A stretch of DNA of 64,000 bases from Hysterangium stoloniferum (GCA_015178975.1 WHVD01000067.1:62001-126000); one strand, 5' to 3'; positions 22,469-32,730 are shown, counted from the first letter of the stretch. Notes: a model not told the origin generated them from the sequence alone. Made by a program: numbers and translations.

Positions 22469-25400
22469 TTAGAGAGAAGATAATGGTCCAGGTTTGAGCG
22501 GGTAAGCTGTATGAAAGTCAGTAACGATTTCCATGGCATTACCGAGTTCCATGGCCAAAATCCATGAGGTCTCTTCATCGGTGCCCTCGTAACCTGCCCA
22601 CTTGACCAAGTAAAGCAGTTTACAAGTGCATCAACGCTTGTCTATTTTTGAATCTAAAATCTGTGAGATTTCAAACTCGGGTTCTCCGTCAATGACGACA
22701 GGAGGAGGCGGAGATTGCACGCGATCCGGGATAGTGTTAGCAGTACAAGGTTCTAGCATAGAAACATGAAATACTGGGTGTACCGCACACATGCTATCCG
22801 GAAGCCGTAGAGTCCAAGAGACTGAACCTACTTGTGCAATAATTTCAAACGGGCCTAAATATTTTTCAGCAAGCTTCTTTGATGGACGGGTAGTCCTGAA
22901 GAATTGAGCTTTGACATAAACACGGTCGCCAATCTTGAAGTTGGGTGGCGGGATCCGGTGTTTGTCTGCTGAATGTTGGTATTGCTCTTGGGCGGACAAT
23001 ATTGCAGTCCGGAGTTCCTCGTGGAGCTCGTGGAGGTCCGTGGTGAACTCTTGAGCACGAGCAGAGGCGAGATTTCGTTCTGGATGTACTGTAATATTTG
23101 GATTATATCCTTTATTTGCAAAGAATGGGGAAACGCCAGTAGTGGCCGAGGGTGCATTGTTGTAAGCAAATTCTGCAAGTGGTAACAAGGTCTTCCAATT
23201 GTCCTGTTGGTAGTTGCAATATATGCGGAGGTATTGTTCCAATGTCTGGTTGACGCGTTTGGTTTGTCCGTCACCTTCCGGATGATGTCCGGACGTGAAA
23301 TGTAATGTCATGTCCAAGGATTTTCCGAGGGATCTAAAGAAGTGAGACACAAACTCTGATCCTCTATCAGAAGTCACGTGGGACAGAACTCCGTGCTTGG
23401 AAAATATGTGGATAATGAAAAGTTCCGCTAACTGCACGGACGTAATTGTATCATAAGTAGGGATGAATATACCTTGTTTTGAGAATCTGTCAACAACAAC
23501 TAGAATAGCAGAAAAACCTTTGGAATCTGGTAGGTGTTCAATGAAATCCATAGAGATAGAATTCCACAGGTGTTCCAGTACCGGGAGTTGTTTCAAAAGG
23601 CCGTATGGCTTGTGTCGCTGAGATTTCGAGCGGGGACAAGTAGTACAAGATTTACAATAGTGCTTAACGAATCCACAGAGTCCAGGCCAAGTATATTCTC
23701 TTCTTATTAATGATAGAGTTTTGTTGTACCCGAAATGTCCTGAGAGTGGATGATCATGTTTGTATTGAAGGATCCTGAGGCGGAGGCCGTCAGAGTCCGG
23801 TACATAGATCCTATCGTCAAATCTAATGAAACCATGTTGATCAAGAGACCACCGAGGTTGATCGGGGTCCACGGGATTGTCCAGATGAGCTTTAGTAACG
23901 GGGTCTAGCAGAATTGCCGATGGAATATCTTGATGTAACTTCTCGATATCCATAATGATAATTCCACGGACAATGGGATTGATGAGGAAAGTTGCGCGGA
24001 CCGATGCGGTAAGCTGTTGATTCGTGAAAATAGGTTTCAGGTTGTGCGGATTTACCGTTGCATAGTCGTTGCTCCCCTCTTTAGGATAGACGTCCCATCG
24101 TCTAGTTAAAGCATCGGGTTTGCCGCCGAGACGGCCAGGTCGAAAGCGGATAATCATGTTGAAGGCAGAGAGATATTCAGACCAGCGGGCCTGCCGGCGG
24201 GTCAAGAGTTTTGTGGTATAAAAGTATTCCAGGTTTTTGTGATCTGTTACAACGTCAATAGGAGCTCCTGAACCTTCCAAATAGTGTCGCCACGCTTTGA
24301 AAGCTGAAAAGATTGCCAGAAGTTCTTTATCATGAACGTCGTAGTTGAGCTCTGCTCCAGTAAAAGTCCGGGACAGAAAAGCCACGGGGTGGACTTCTCC
24401 ATCGGAGTCCTGGATAGAGAGAATGGCTCCAAGTGCATAGTCGGAGGCATCCGTTTCAACAATGAGCGGGAAGTCCGGTTTCCAATGCGACAGAATAGGA
24501 GCTGTAGAAAAAGAATTTTTTAAAAGATTGAAAGCTTTTTGACACTTATCATTAAAGTTCCACGGAGTACCCTTATGCGTAAGATGGGTAAGGGGTACCG
24601 TGATGTTGGAATATCCATGGATAAAACGTCTGTAAAAATTGGCAAAGCTGAGGAAGGATTGTATATCTTTAACTTTTCGGGGTTCGGGCCAATCTTTGAT
24701 GACTTGCACTTTAGTTTCATCCATGCGGAGTCCATCGGGTCCCATCATGAAACCTAGGTATTCCACGGAGTCCGTGTCAAAAGTACATTTTTTACCATTT
24801 GCGAATAAACCATGTTGTCTGAGCCTCCAGAGAACCTCACGGACTTGTTTGTCGTGTTCCGCGGGATTCTCGGAGTAGATAAGAATGTCGTCCAAGTAAA
24901 CAATGACGCATACATCGAGCATGTCGGAGAAAATGTCATTGATAAAATGCTGAAAAACAGACAGAGCATTGGTGAGTCCAAAAGGGATGACCAACCACTC
25001 GAAGGCCCCATAATGGGTTTTAAAAGTGGTTTTCCATTCGTCGCCCGCGGCAATCTGGACCAAATGATAGGCATGCTTGAGATCTATTTTGGTGTAAATC
25101 TGGGCATTCCGTGGAGCATCGAGCAGGTCAGATATAAGTGGGAGTGGATATTTATCCTTCTTGGTGACAGCATTGAGTCCTCTAAAATCAACACATAGTC
25201 GAAGGGATCCATCCTTTTTTCTGACAAACAGGACAGGTGCTCCAAAAGGAGACTTTGAGGGTCGAATAAAACCTATGGACAAATGTTCATCCAGGAAATC
25301 ACGGATTGTGGATAGTTCCATGGATGAAAGCGGGTAAATATGTCCTAGGGGTGGCTGGGCGCCATCTTCAAGATTGATTTTTTTTAAGTCGTATTCTCTA

Positions 25401-26596
25401 TGAGGCGGAAGCCAGTCAGCTTTTCGCTTGCTAAAAACATCCGCAAAGTCATGATATTTCTCTGGGACGCCTTCTAGGTCAGCGGCTTGCTCAGATTCAG
25501 ATACCGGGGTTGAAAAACGTCCAGTTGCTTCATCAATTTTTAAGTTGATAGTGAACGCCTGGGACCCATCCATTTTTGAAGCCCTAATAAAAGCTGCAGC
25601 ATTAATCAGAGAAATGGACGGAGGTGCTGTGGGTTCCGGGGAAGCTATAGGTGCCGTAGGGATCACAGGAGTCCTCGAGACTGCAGGTGCCGGGAAGGCC
25701 ATGGGTGCCGTGGAGGCCGAGACAGGCGCAGTTTCCTCGGTCACTGCGGGAGTCTGGAATGTTATACTGTTAGCTATCCAGTCAATCAACGGATTGTAGC
25801 GGGTAAGCCAGTTATGTCCTAGGACCACCGAGCAACTTGAGTCTAACTGGGTCACATAGAAAGTGACCAATTGAGATGTTCCACAAGGGAAATTGATGGG
25901 TAAATCACAAGCTTGGGTAACAACCAAATTACTTGTGCCATCGAAGAGGCGGAGACCGACGGGATTTATCAAATAAGTTGACAAAGAATTTTTTTGCGTG
26001 AATTTTGTATCTAAAAAACAATGAGTCAAGCCGGAATCTATGAGAGCTGAAAAAACGAATTTCGGGATCATATTAGACATAAGTTTAACGAAAAATGAAT
26101 CAGAATGTGAAAGAGCAGATGCGTTGAGGCGAGTGAACTCTTGAATGCGCGGAGAGGCAACGCAACCCCTAACCCGCGTGGAGTCCGTGGGGTTGCTTAC
26201 TCTTTTTTTGAATCGGCAGCCGGTTTGTCCTTCAACGGGGTTTCCGTGGAGGCCTTGGCTGATCGACCCTTTGAAGAGTTTGCTTTTGCCAGCGGACATT
26301 CCAGGACTCGATGACCGGGTTTCCTGCACAAGAGACAGAGGTTGTTGTCCATATGACGTTGTCTTTCTTGTGGAGTCAATTTGCCATTGGGTCTGAGTTT
26401 GCCTGAGAGGTTGGGTTTTCCAGCTTGCTTGCCGGACTGTCGTGGGCTCCGGCGCATCTATCTCTCTCAACCAACTCGACTCACGACCCACGACCTCCGA
26501 CTTACGACCCACGACCCCCGACTTACGACCTACAACCCACGAACCCTGCCCAGACTCCCCGGGATCCCCGTCCGTCCATTTGAAATTGGACAACAC
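22469..26596 (-). CDS. Gypsy pol polyprotein: protease, RT, RNase H, integrase, chromodomain (one in-frame TGA)
   Basis: The frame is open from 26596 to a TGA at 22631-22633, but its first ~130 codons are LTR/gag sequence in another frame. True pol starts at the frameshift site near 26203. Domains by codon counted from 26596: protease DSG at 187-189; RT with LRLCVDFRGLN, DLKHAYHLV and YLDDILIYS; RNase H with ETDASDYALGAIL and VTDHKNLEYF; integrase with an H2C2 zinc-binding segment (HPLSGHFGYNK to CTTCPRSK) and the DDE core (SMDFIEHLP, TSDRGSEF, GQTKRVNQTLEQ); a GPFEI-type C-terminal module; then a chromodomain (EFEISQILD, YLVKWAGY, ETSWI). The TGA falls inside the chromodomain where CGA (Arg) is likely. 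Reading through it in the same frame reaches a TAA at 22469-22471. Otherwise the polyprotein is undamaged. Confidence 0.95.
26197..26457 (-). pseudogene. Gypsy gag remnant: nucleocapsid with CCHC zinc knuckle
   Basis: Only the C-terminal part of gag is left, about 80 residues. It has a basic stretch and one zinc knuckle, CLLCRKPGHRVLEC (CX2CX4HX4C), then a Lys/Ser-rich tail. Upstream the frame enters an inverted LTR fragment at about 26443, so matrix and capsid regions are deleted. Without capsid the element could move only if complemented. Confidence 0.88.
26203..26209 (-). promoter_or_regulatory. Predicted -1 ribosomal frameshift slippery site between gag and pol
   Basis: On the minus strand, gag ends tcA AAA AAA gag taa. 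The heptamer A AAA AAA has the X XXY YYZ form and lies directly before the gag stop (26197-26199). A -1 slip gives a reading FKKRVSNP that continues into pol. The relative frames (pol is -1 to gag) agree. Downstream structure was not evaluated. Confidence 0.65.
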
Positions 26597-26691
26597 AATC
26601 TAGCGAGGGCGCAGCCTATAAGCTGAAGCCAAGTCCTACTGGATATCCCGCGGGTTTCTCTGGAAACCCAGCCTGTGTGTGTATCCTAACA
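26443..26691 (+). repeat. Inverted 249-bp LTR end within the 5' LTR/gag junction
   Basis: This segment (tgggctccgg... to gtatcctaaca) is the reverse complement of 20229-20477, the terminal 249 bp of the left LTR, and it ends exactly on the LTR terminal base. It sits between the truncated gag and the remaining 5' LTR. It may derive from insertion of a second, oppositely oriented copy followed by deletion, or from aberrant strand transfer during reverse transcription. Confidence 0.85.
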
Positions 26692-27321
26692 GTATTTTCT
26701 GACTGGACATACCAAATCCAGTAATAACAAAACAAAACTAACAAAACATGAAATGGGAATAGTAAACACCAAATTGGTGCTAGGAAAGGAACGGAACGGA
26801 ACGGAACGGAACGGAACGGAACGGAACGGAACGGAACGGAACGGAACGGAACGGAACGGAACGGAACGGAACGGAACGGAACGGAACGGAACGGAACGGA
26901 ACGGAACGGAACGGAACGGAACGGAACGGAACGGAACGGAACGGAACGGAACGGAACGGAACGGAACGGAGCGGAGTCCGAATCGTGACAAAGCATAACC
27001 CATAATGGGAAACGGAGCGGGTGCAGAGTCCTAAATCGTGACAGGTCATTTGACTAAAACGGGAACGGGGCTCGATTAGAGCGGTGACGGGATTCTAAGC
27101 GGGGACCGGTGACTGATGCGTGGGACGAAGACGGACATAGGCAGAGACGGAGTCCGGGGGAAGTCTGGTGACTGATATGTGTCGTAATGAGGTCAAACGT
27201 AACGAGTCTTGACGTAACGGAGTCCGGGCGGGAAATCCTATAAACAGACGATTGGTGCTTGTAGCGCGTGGGGGCGTACGGGTTAGTGCCCGGAGTCCGG
27301 CAGGATTGTCCGGTCATAACA
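26692..27321 (-). repeat. Gypsy 5' LTR, internally truncated and expanded
   Basis: It matches 20563-21068 of the partner LTR at high similarity. It lacks the first ~330 bp (replaced by the inverted fragment) and a 47-bp piece that holds the TATA-like tttatatag, and it contains a 36-unit acgga expansion. Promoter activity is therefore doubtful. Confidence 0.88.
26786..26970. repeat. (AACGG)36 pentanucleotide microsatellite
   Basis: Uninterrupted acgga units fill 26791-26970 (36 copies); the partner LTR has three. Because 5 is not divisible by 3, all six frames stay open and give Arg-Ser-Val-Pro-Phe type repeats, so the long reading frames here are not genes. Confidence 0.97.
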
Positions 27322-27326
27322 TGTGG

Positions 27327-29281
27327 TGACACCGTTGGACGACACCATTGGACGAAGAGGAATAGGTGGTGGTGGACTCATGGATAATACCTTGTTCACT
27401 GAGGTATGCAGTCCACAGGGAGTTGATGAATTCAGTTCCTTCATCTGTACATATGGTGCACACTTTCATTCCTGTCTGGCACTCAGTTAGTGCCATGTAA
27501 TTTTTAAAAGCAGATAACGTCACCTCGGCTTCCTTGGTGGACAGAAAGAAAACTTCATGATGGTTACTATACCCATTGACACAGGGCATCATGTAGCTTC
27601 TGCCGCCGGTAGATTGCACTCAGGACGGCCCCCACAGGTCGATATATGTGCACTCCCCAATTGCTGTCTCCCACTCATCATTCATGTAAAATGGGTGACG
27701 GGTGTGTTTCCCCATGATACACCCTTCGCACATTCCTGGTTGAGTCGCTAGGGTGGTTATTTCCATCCTGTGAACAATATCACATTTGGACATGCATTGG
27801 ACGGTGTCGTAACTGACGTGACCAAGGTGTCAGTGCCAGGTATCAATATCAGTGGGCTGGTCATGGGGTTTTGTGGCAAGTGCACTTGCAAGTGTGTTGT
27901 TTGCGGTCGTCAGGTGTGTCGCCATGTCGGGGGGCATTGTGGTGTTTTGGAAAGGCCCGGTTGGCGGAAATATCTCAATTCGGTACATTGTCCCCTCTCC
28001 CTTCCCATACATAAATGGGCGGCCAGTTGGGTTGGTAAAGGTGACCCCTCCTCCCCCAAAGATTGCATAGCAGCCATTGTTATCGAGCCTTCCAATGGAC
28101 ATGAGATTATGGGATAGAGTTGGGCAGTGGAGTGCATCTCTGAAGGAGAGGTTGATAATAGGTCCATTGTACATACAGCGTTTATTGACCATTCCCTTTC
28201 CAAGTATTGGGAAAGTGCTACCACTGGTTGCTGTTGACCCGTTCTTCCCTGTGTATGGCTCATACGACGCAAAATTGTTTATGTTGGTAAAGAAATGGTC
28301 ACTCACTGCAGAATCGGTGTAGGTGATGATGGTTGATATTGTCGGGTCTGCCCGTGTCATAAGTGTGCAAAATTCCCCAGATCCAGAAGTGAAGGGGGTA
28401 GATGGCACTACCGCCACATTCGCTGTCGGTTTCGGGGGTGCGCTACTTGGTGGTGTTTGTTGTGAGGTCTGGTTTCCACTGTTTGCCACCCCCTTTTTTC
28501 TCCACCAGTCTGGGTACTGACCTTCCATTCCCTCCCTGGGTTTGAAACACTTGTTGACCATGTGTCCTATGTGTTTACAATTTGGATTGGAGCAGACATC
28601 AGTTGATCTGTTGTGTCTGGTCATTGCAAGAGCTTGTGATGATTGTGGCATTGGTTTTCTGTGTCAAGCGAGTTTTGTGTTGTATAAGGTGAGGTTTGCA
28701 ATTACTTCATGTGATGTTTTCAATGGGAAAAGTGTTGCGATGACTAAGCCCCACTCCTTGGGCATTGAAGCGATTACGATTATACAAAAAATTGAGTCGT
28801 CCATCTTTCCCCCTTGTGCATTCACCTTTGCCCATCCTTCCCGCAGTCGCACAAAATGGCTTAAGATATCCGCACCATCTGTATGTTTAATTGCACGAAG
28901 TTCATTATCGGTGTTTAACAAACCTATGTCAGATGTCATACTATGGATTTTTTTTAGTGCGGACCATGCTTTGTGTGTGGTGTCTGTGAGTTGAATACCG
29001 TGACCAATAGGGTTTTTCACATTTAGGTTGATCATTGCCTTCGCATATGCATTGCGTTGTTCCCATTCCTCAGGTGAGGGGGTCTTGGATCCCCAGTAGC
29101 TTGTCAGCATGGGTGCAATATTGGAGTTGATGGGGGAAGGAGTCTGTATGGTACCATCCAGGTATCCTTGGACACCTTGTGCGCCTGCGGCAGACCAAAT
29201 GGTGTTGTGCCAGGTGAGCCAGTTGCTTCCGTCGAAATGATCTTTCGATGGTAGCATGAATAGTGTGGGTTGTGTAGACAT
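27327..29281 (-). pseudogene. Copia gag, protease and integrase N-terminal part (broken)
   Basis: Gag begins at 29281 (MSTQPTLFMLPSKDHFDGSN) with a UBN2-like gag body. A zinc knuckle of the spaced form CSNPNC...H...C lies near 28560-28610. The protease has DSA in place of DSG/DTG (about 28315). The integrase zinc-binding region is near 27700-27830, and the core reads TDEGTEFINSLW to NGVVQR up to the insertion point. In-frame stops: TGA at 28664-28666, 27830-27832 (inside the WHxRLGH box) and 27620-27622 (after LWGPS). All three fit CGA-to-TGA change. The reading frame is otherwise continuous across the whole piece and into 20228-19757 once the gypsy element is removed. Confidence 0.92.
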
Positions 29282-29440
29282 TTTGGTATGAGTAGGGGCT
29301 AGTTCAGGGTTTGGGTTCGGTCAGGTCTTATCAGGGGTTCTGAGTTGATCAATGGTTTCAGGTTTCGGGGTTTGGGATTTGGTGTCAGTCAGGTGTTCGT
29401 AGTTAATTCTCGAGTATGTTTAATTAGCAGCTTTGTTTGG

Positions 29441-29451
29441 GGCCCATAACC
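29441..29451 (-). other. Copia primer-binding site
   Basis: On the minus strand the 5' LTR ends ...ttgttaca and is followed by ggttatgggcc. Its complement, ggcccataacc, is the anticodon arm of eukaryotic initiator tRNA-Met (anticodon CAT). This matches the half-tRNA priming known for Drosophila copia rather than 3'-end priming. Confidence 0.75.
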
Positions 29452-29700
29452 TGTAACAAAGTATGCTCAGTCGACATGTAAGATTGGTTCAACTGAGGTA
29501 TGGTGCTGCTACTGTGCTAGCTAAATAGGTTTTGGATATGTGGCCAAAAAGAATTACAATAGTGGTATACGTGTCCAAACGTATCCAAGGCACGTAACTC
29601 CATGGTATGGTCGTGTTGACTTGACATAGAGTAAGGCGATACTACTTAGCACTGTCATATTTACTTGACGTAGACTTGGGCGCTCGAGTCTATTTCAACA
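29452..29700 (-). repeat. Copia 5' LTR (249 bp)
   Basis: It runs tgtaacaaag...tatttcaaca on the plus strand and is highly similar to the 3' LTR apart from the ~60-bp extra piece there. The downstream pentamer gcact does not match the one left of the 3' LTR. Confidence 0.9.
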
Positions 29701-29930
29701 GCACTTTCATTACAAGCTTATTAAACCCTTGTAGATTGTGTATTGCAATAGAGTCAACTCATACTATTTTTAATACTATTTTCGAAAACGCATCTGTACT
29801 AAATAATCCAAACAGACAAGAACTTCAACATGACCTATGATGGCTGAGCTCAGATGTTTCAACAAGAGTGTAACATACATGCTCCCTTCCCCTGCCATGT
29901 CCGTGCATCATTGAAGAATCAAGTGTGGTA

Positions 29931-30215
29931 CTGTGGTACATTTCTGTCATATAATGTATTAAATTTCCTGACCAATTCTACACGACAAACCTCGTGTCTC
30001 ATTGCCGGGGACCCTGGCATTAAGTTGTATTTCTTGGAATTAATCAATGTTTTATGGGTGATATCATGCAGGTAAGCATATATGCTTACAAGGTTCTGGG
30101 GTCGATTGAGTACCCGGAACTCTTTGCCTACAGCACACGAATCTTGTCAATTATTTAGTTAGTTGCGCACTGAGAGATGTACCAACTCGAAAATCACCGG
30201 CAACTGTCACTACTT
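29931..30215 (+). repeat. Direct repeat, copy 2
   Basis: Partner of 16711-16988, same orientation (tactgtggtacatt to caactgtcactact). The upstream sequence here is not GMC coding sequence. The duplication therefore covers only the intergenic part, or the rest has been lost. Confidence 0.75.
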
Positions 30216-31550
30216 GTGTAATGTTGTGCAATTATAAGAAGTGCGTACATTTGGTGACGGTACCTGATCTGGATGTGATTGTTGGGAGATATACGCATGT
30301 ACACGTAAATTTTGTACACAGCCACTTAAATCTAAGAGTTCACATGTACGGAAAGTCGTGAAGTGTTTCCAGTTTCACATCTCCTTAGCCATGTTCGATG
30401 CTATCCACTTTTTGTCACCGTAGGTGGCAAACGCGCCCGAGAATATAAGACAGCGACCGATGCGAATGAACTACGATACTTGGTTTTATATCGCGTCAGA
30501 GAAAGGAGAAGTTCGTTTTGCTACTAGATGATGTAACGACCTTCTTCTATTAGACCATCACATTCTATGGCCATAGACCCAACGCCGCCAAGCCTGTACT
30601 TGTTAATAGCTCCCTTACAAGTTGTGAGGTGTGGGCCAAGAACAGACTTTTGTGGTTAAACAAAACCATCTGCATTGATAGATGCCTTAGGTCAACTATC
30701 TTCAATGGAATTGAAAAGTTATTACTGTTTATTTGTTAGTTCAGATATTTACTCAGTTATGATGGATATGCATCCTATTAGGCAACGACATCAGTTCGAA
30801 TGATGATCACCACCCCGCGATTTCATGACGGTCTAGGAACCTTTAGAATCAAGATATTTGCATTGAAGAACTGGAGGAAAGGCAACTTTGTAGCACATTA
30901 TGGCCGTGGATGCTAAAACATCAAAAGTGAGGAACTGAGAGTAGTGGGTCTGCTTCCTGTTGTGTAAGGCACGTTCGTTGCATATCGCAAACCAAACCCG
31001 TTCCAAGATTCAGCCTGCGTGAACCTAGAAGAATATCTCGGAGTCAGGTCAAGATGTCCGACTAATGTTCTGTCATACATACGAATCCCGTTATAGAACT
31101 TTCGGTCAGCCCATTCCAAGTTTTAGAGAGGGGTTTTCACAACCTAATGACATAGGAGACACGCTTGTGGCAAGAGGATTGCCTCTCCGCCGACAATGTC
31201 TCTCAGGACCATGTTCTCAATATCTGTGCCACAGAGAGTTACACGGCCGAAGAACATGGGATCAGGAATAGAATTGCACATCCGGACAGGGGAAGAGACT
31301 CTCAATCAACCTGGTCCCAGGCCTGATCACCAACTCGCACCTGCTGTGCTGAACAACATCAGGGATTTGGGAATGTCTACACCCATTATGTAGCCTCCCT
31401 AGCCTCCCTAGATCTATAGTAAGCTTTTATACTGACTAGTAAATAGGGATCTCGCGAAAGTGGTGTGTCTAGCCGTGTCTAGCCGAGCTAGCTAGCTCTC
31501 CTAGATGGCTCTAGACAATATAGGGCATACTTACTGATCTTCCCACTTTC
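30216..31550. other. Interval without supported genes
   Basis: No exon chain, RNA gene or terminal repeats were recognised. From about 31190 a motif begins (ctcaggaccatgttctca...gtgccacagag...atcaggaatagaattgcacat) that recurs, diverged, at 31995-32150, tying this part to the degenerate repeat region that follows. Confidence 0.4.
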
Positions 31551-32730
31551 CTGATGAAGGGCTCCAGGGTGAAATTCGGAGACAGCACACCGCGGCCGTC
31601 AAACTTGAAGCTTTTAAGTCACATACATCAATACTCTGGGGGCGCGTGCTTCGACACATTGTCCAACACTAAAATTGAGCCGCACGGTGGAGCATCGTGC
31701 GATGGGTATTCCGATGTAGAAATAGAACCAAAGAGCGGCCAACCTGTGCCAGAACCACCTCTACTCGCCAGAACAGCAAACCGCCCCTGTTCCAACAGCC
31801 GACGACATTAGGCAAGGACATTGCGCAGGGAACTACGTCCTCGCTGATAAAAGAACTCGAGGTACGGAGTCCTTTTGGTACTCCAAAATTTTACTGATTG
31901 TATACTAGGGGGCACACAAACATGTCATAGCGAAGCTTGAACAAAATTTCCTGGAAGACGAGAGATGCGCCAAACGGCCGACAGGGTGGCTTGGTGTCTT
32001 CTCAGGACCAAATTCTCAAAATATGTGCCACAGAGCTGCACCCTCAAAGCACATATCAGGAATAGAGCTGCACATCGGAACAGGGGGAAAGACTCTTAAG
32101 CAACCTAGTCCTGAACCAGAATCCCAACTTGCACCCGCAGTGCTGAATAAGGATTCCAGGGTGGTAATCCCGGGCCCGCACACCTCGGTCGTCAAATTTG
32201 AAGCTTGAAGTCACATACGTTAATGCTCTGAGGCGTGCCCCGATACATTATCTGACACGAAAATGGAGACGAGGGGCGATCAATCTGAGCGGCAGAGGAG
32301 AGTGCCATCCCCTTTGTCTCCTTTGTCCTTTGATAGAGAAATAGAGATGGGGAGTGGTGAATCTGAGTCGCAGATGGGGGGGCATCGCCCGATTTGTCTT
32401 CCGAAGTGAAAAATAGAAACGAGGAACGTCAATCTGAGCCGCAGAGGCGAGCATCGTCCTCGTTGTCCTCGTTGTCCTATGACGTAAAAATAGCAATAAA
32501 TCTGAATTGCAGGGGGGAGTGTCGTCCCCCCGAAGTGAAAATAGAGACAAGGGGGGGGGGGGCGGTGATTCTGAGCTGCAGAGCAGAACATCGCGCCCGA
32601 GTATGAAGTGTGTTCATACGTGGAAATAGAGACAAGGAACGGTGAATCTGAGCCGCAGAGCGGAGTATCGTCCGGCGGGTCTTTCGACGTGGAAATAGTG
32701 CCAGGGAGCAGCCAATCTGCACCAGAGCCA
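31551..32730 (+). repeat. Degenerate tandem repeat region, possibly a decayed repeat-protein gene
   Basis: About seven diverged units of roughly 70-130 bp each contain gaaatagagac(g/a)agg followed by tgaatctgagccgcagag and gagcatcgtcc. They start near 31718, 32260, 32335, 32408, 32532, 32617 and 32686. Read on the plus strand many give a peptide of the form FDVEIE...RSGESEPQSGA, suggesting an ancestral coding repeat. The units are in different frames and contain stops. An older duplication (31190-31390 versus 31995-32150) is superimposed. Confidence 0.55.

Larger units (their letters stand above)
20229..27321 (-). mobile_element. Ty3/gypsy chromovirus-type LTR retrotransposon inserted in the copia integrase
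   Basis: Outer ends are tgttaggata at 20229 and gtcataaca at 27321, flanked by tgtgg at 20224-20228 and 27322-27326. Deleting the element plus one tgtgg fuses the copia integrase halves in frame. Order on the minus strand: 5' LTR (damaged), gag fragment, pol (protease, RT, RNase H, integrase, chromodomain), then a plus-strand extra gene, polypurine tract (aaagggagga) and 3' LTR. The gag N-terminus and part of the 5' LTR are missing, so it is probably non-autonomous although pol is almost intact. Confidence 0.96.
17613..29700 (-). mobile_element. Ty1/copia LTR retrotransposon, decayed, split by a nested gypsy element
   Basis: The LTRs lie at 17613-17921 (3') and 29452-29700 (5'). The element would be about 5.0 kb without the gypsy insertion at 20229-27321. 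Going 5' to 3' on the minus strand it has gag with a zinc knuckle, protease, integrase, reverse transcriptase and RNase H, which is the copia order (integrase before RT). The primer-binding site next to the 5' LTR is complementary to the anticodon arm of initiator tRNA-Met. The polypurine tract ccagggggag directly precedes the 3' LTR. Flanking pentamers (ttacc and gcact) do not match, so one end may be rearranged. Multiple stops make it non-autonomous. Confidence 0.93.

Noticed and set aside
26616..27049. Long open frames on both strands at the AACGG array encoding Arg-Ser-Val-Pro-Phe or Glu-Arg-Asn-Gly-Thr repeats
   Set aside because: They are products of a pentanucleotide microsatellite inside an LTR, present in several frames at once and absent from the partner LTR.
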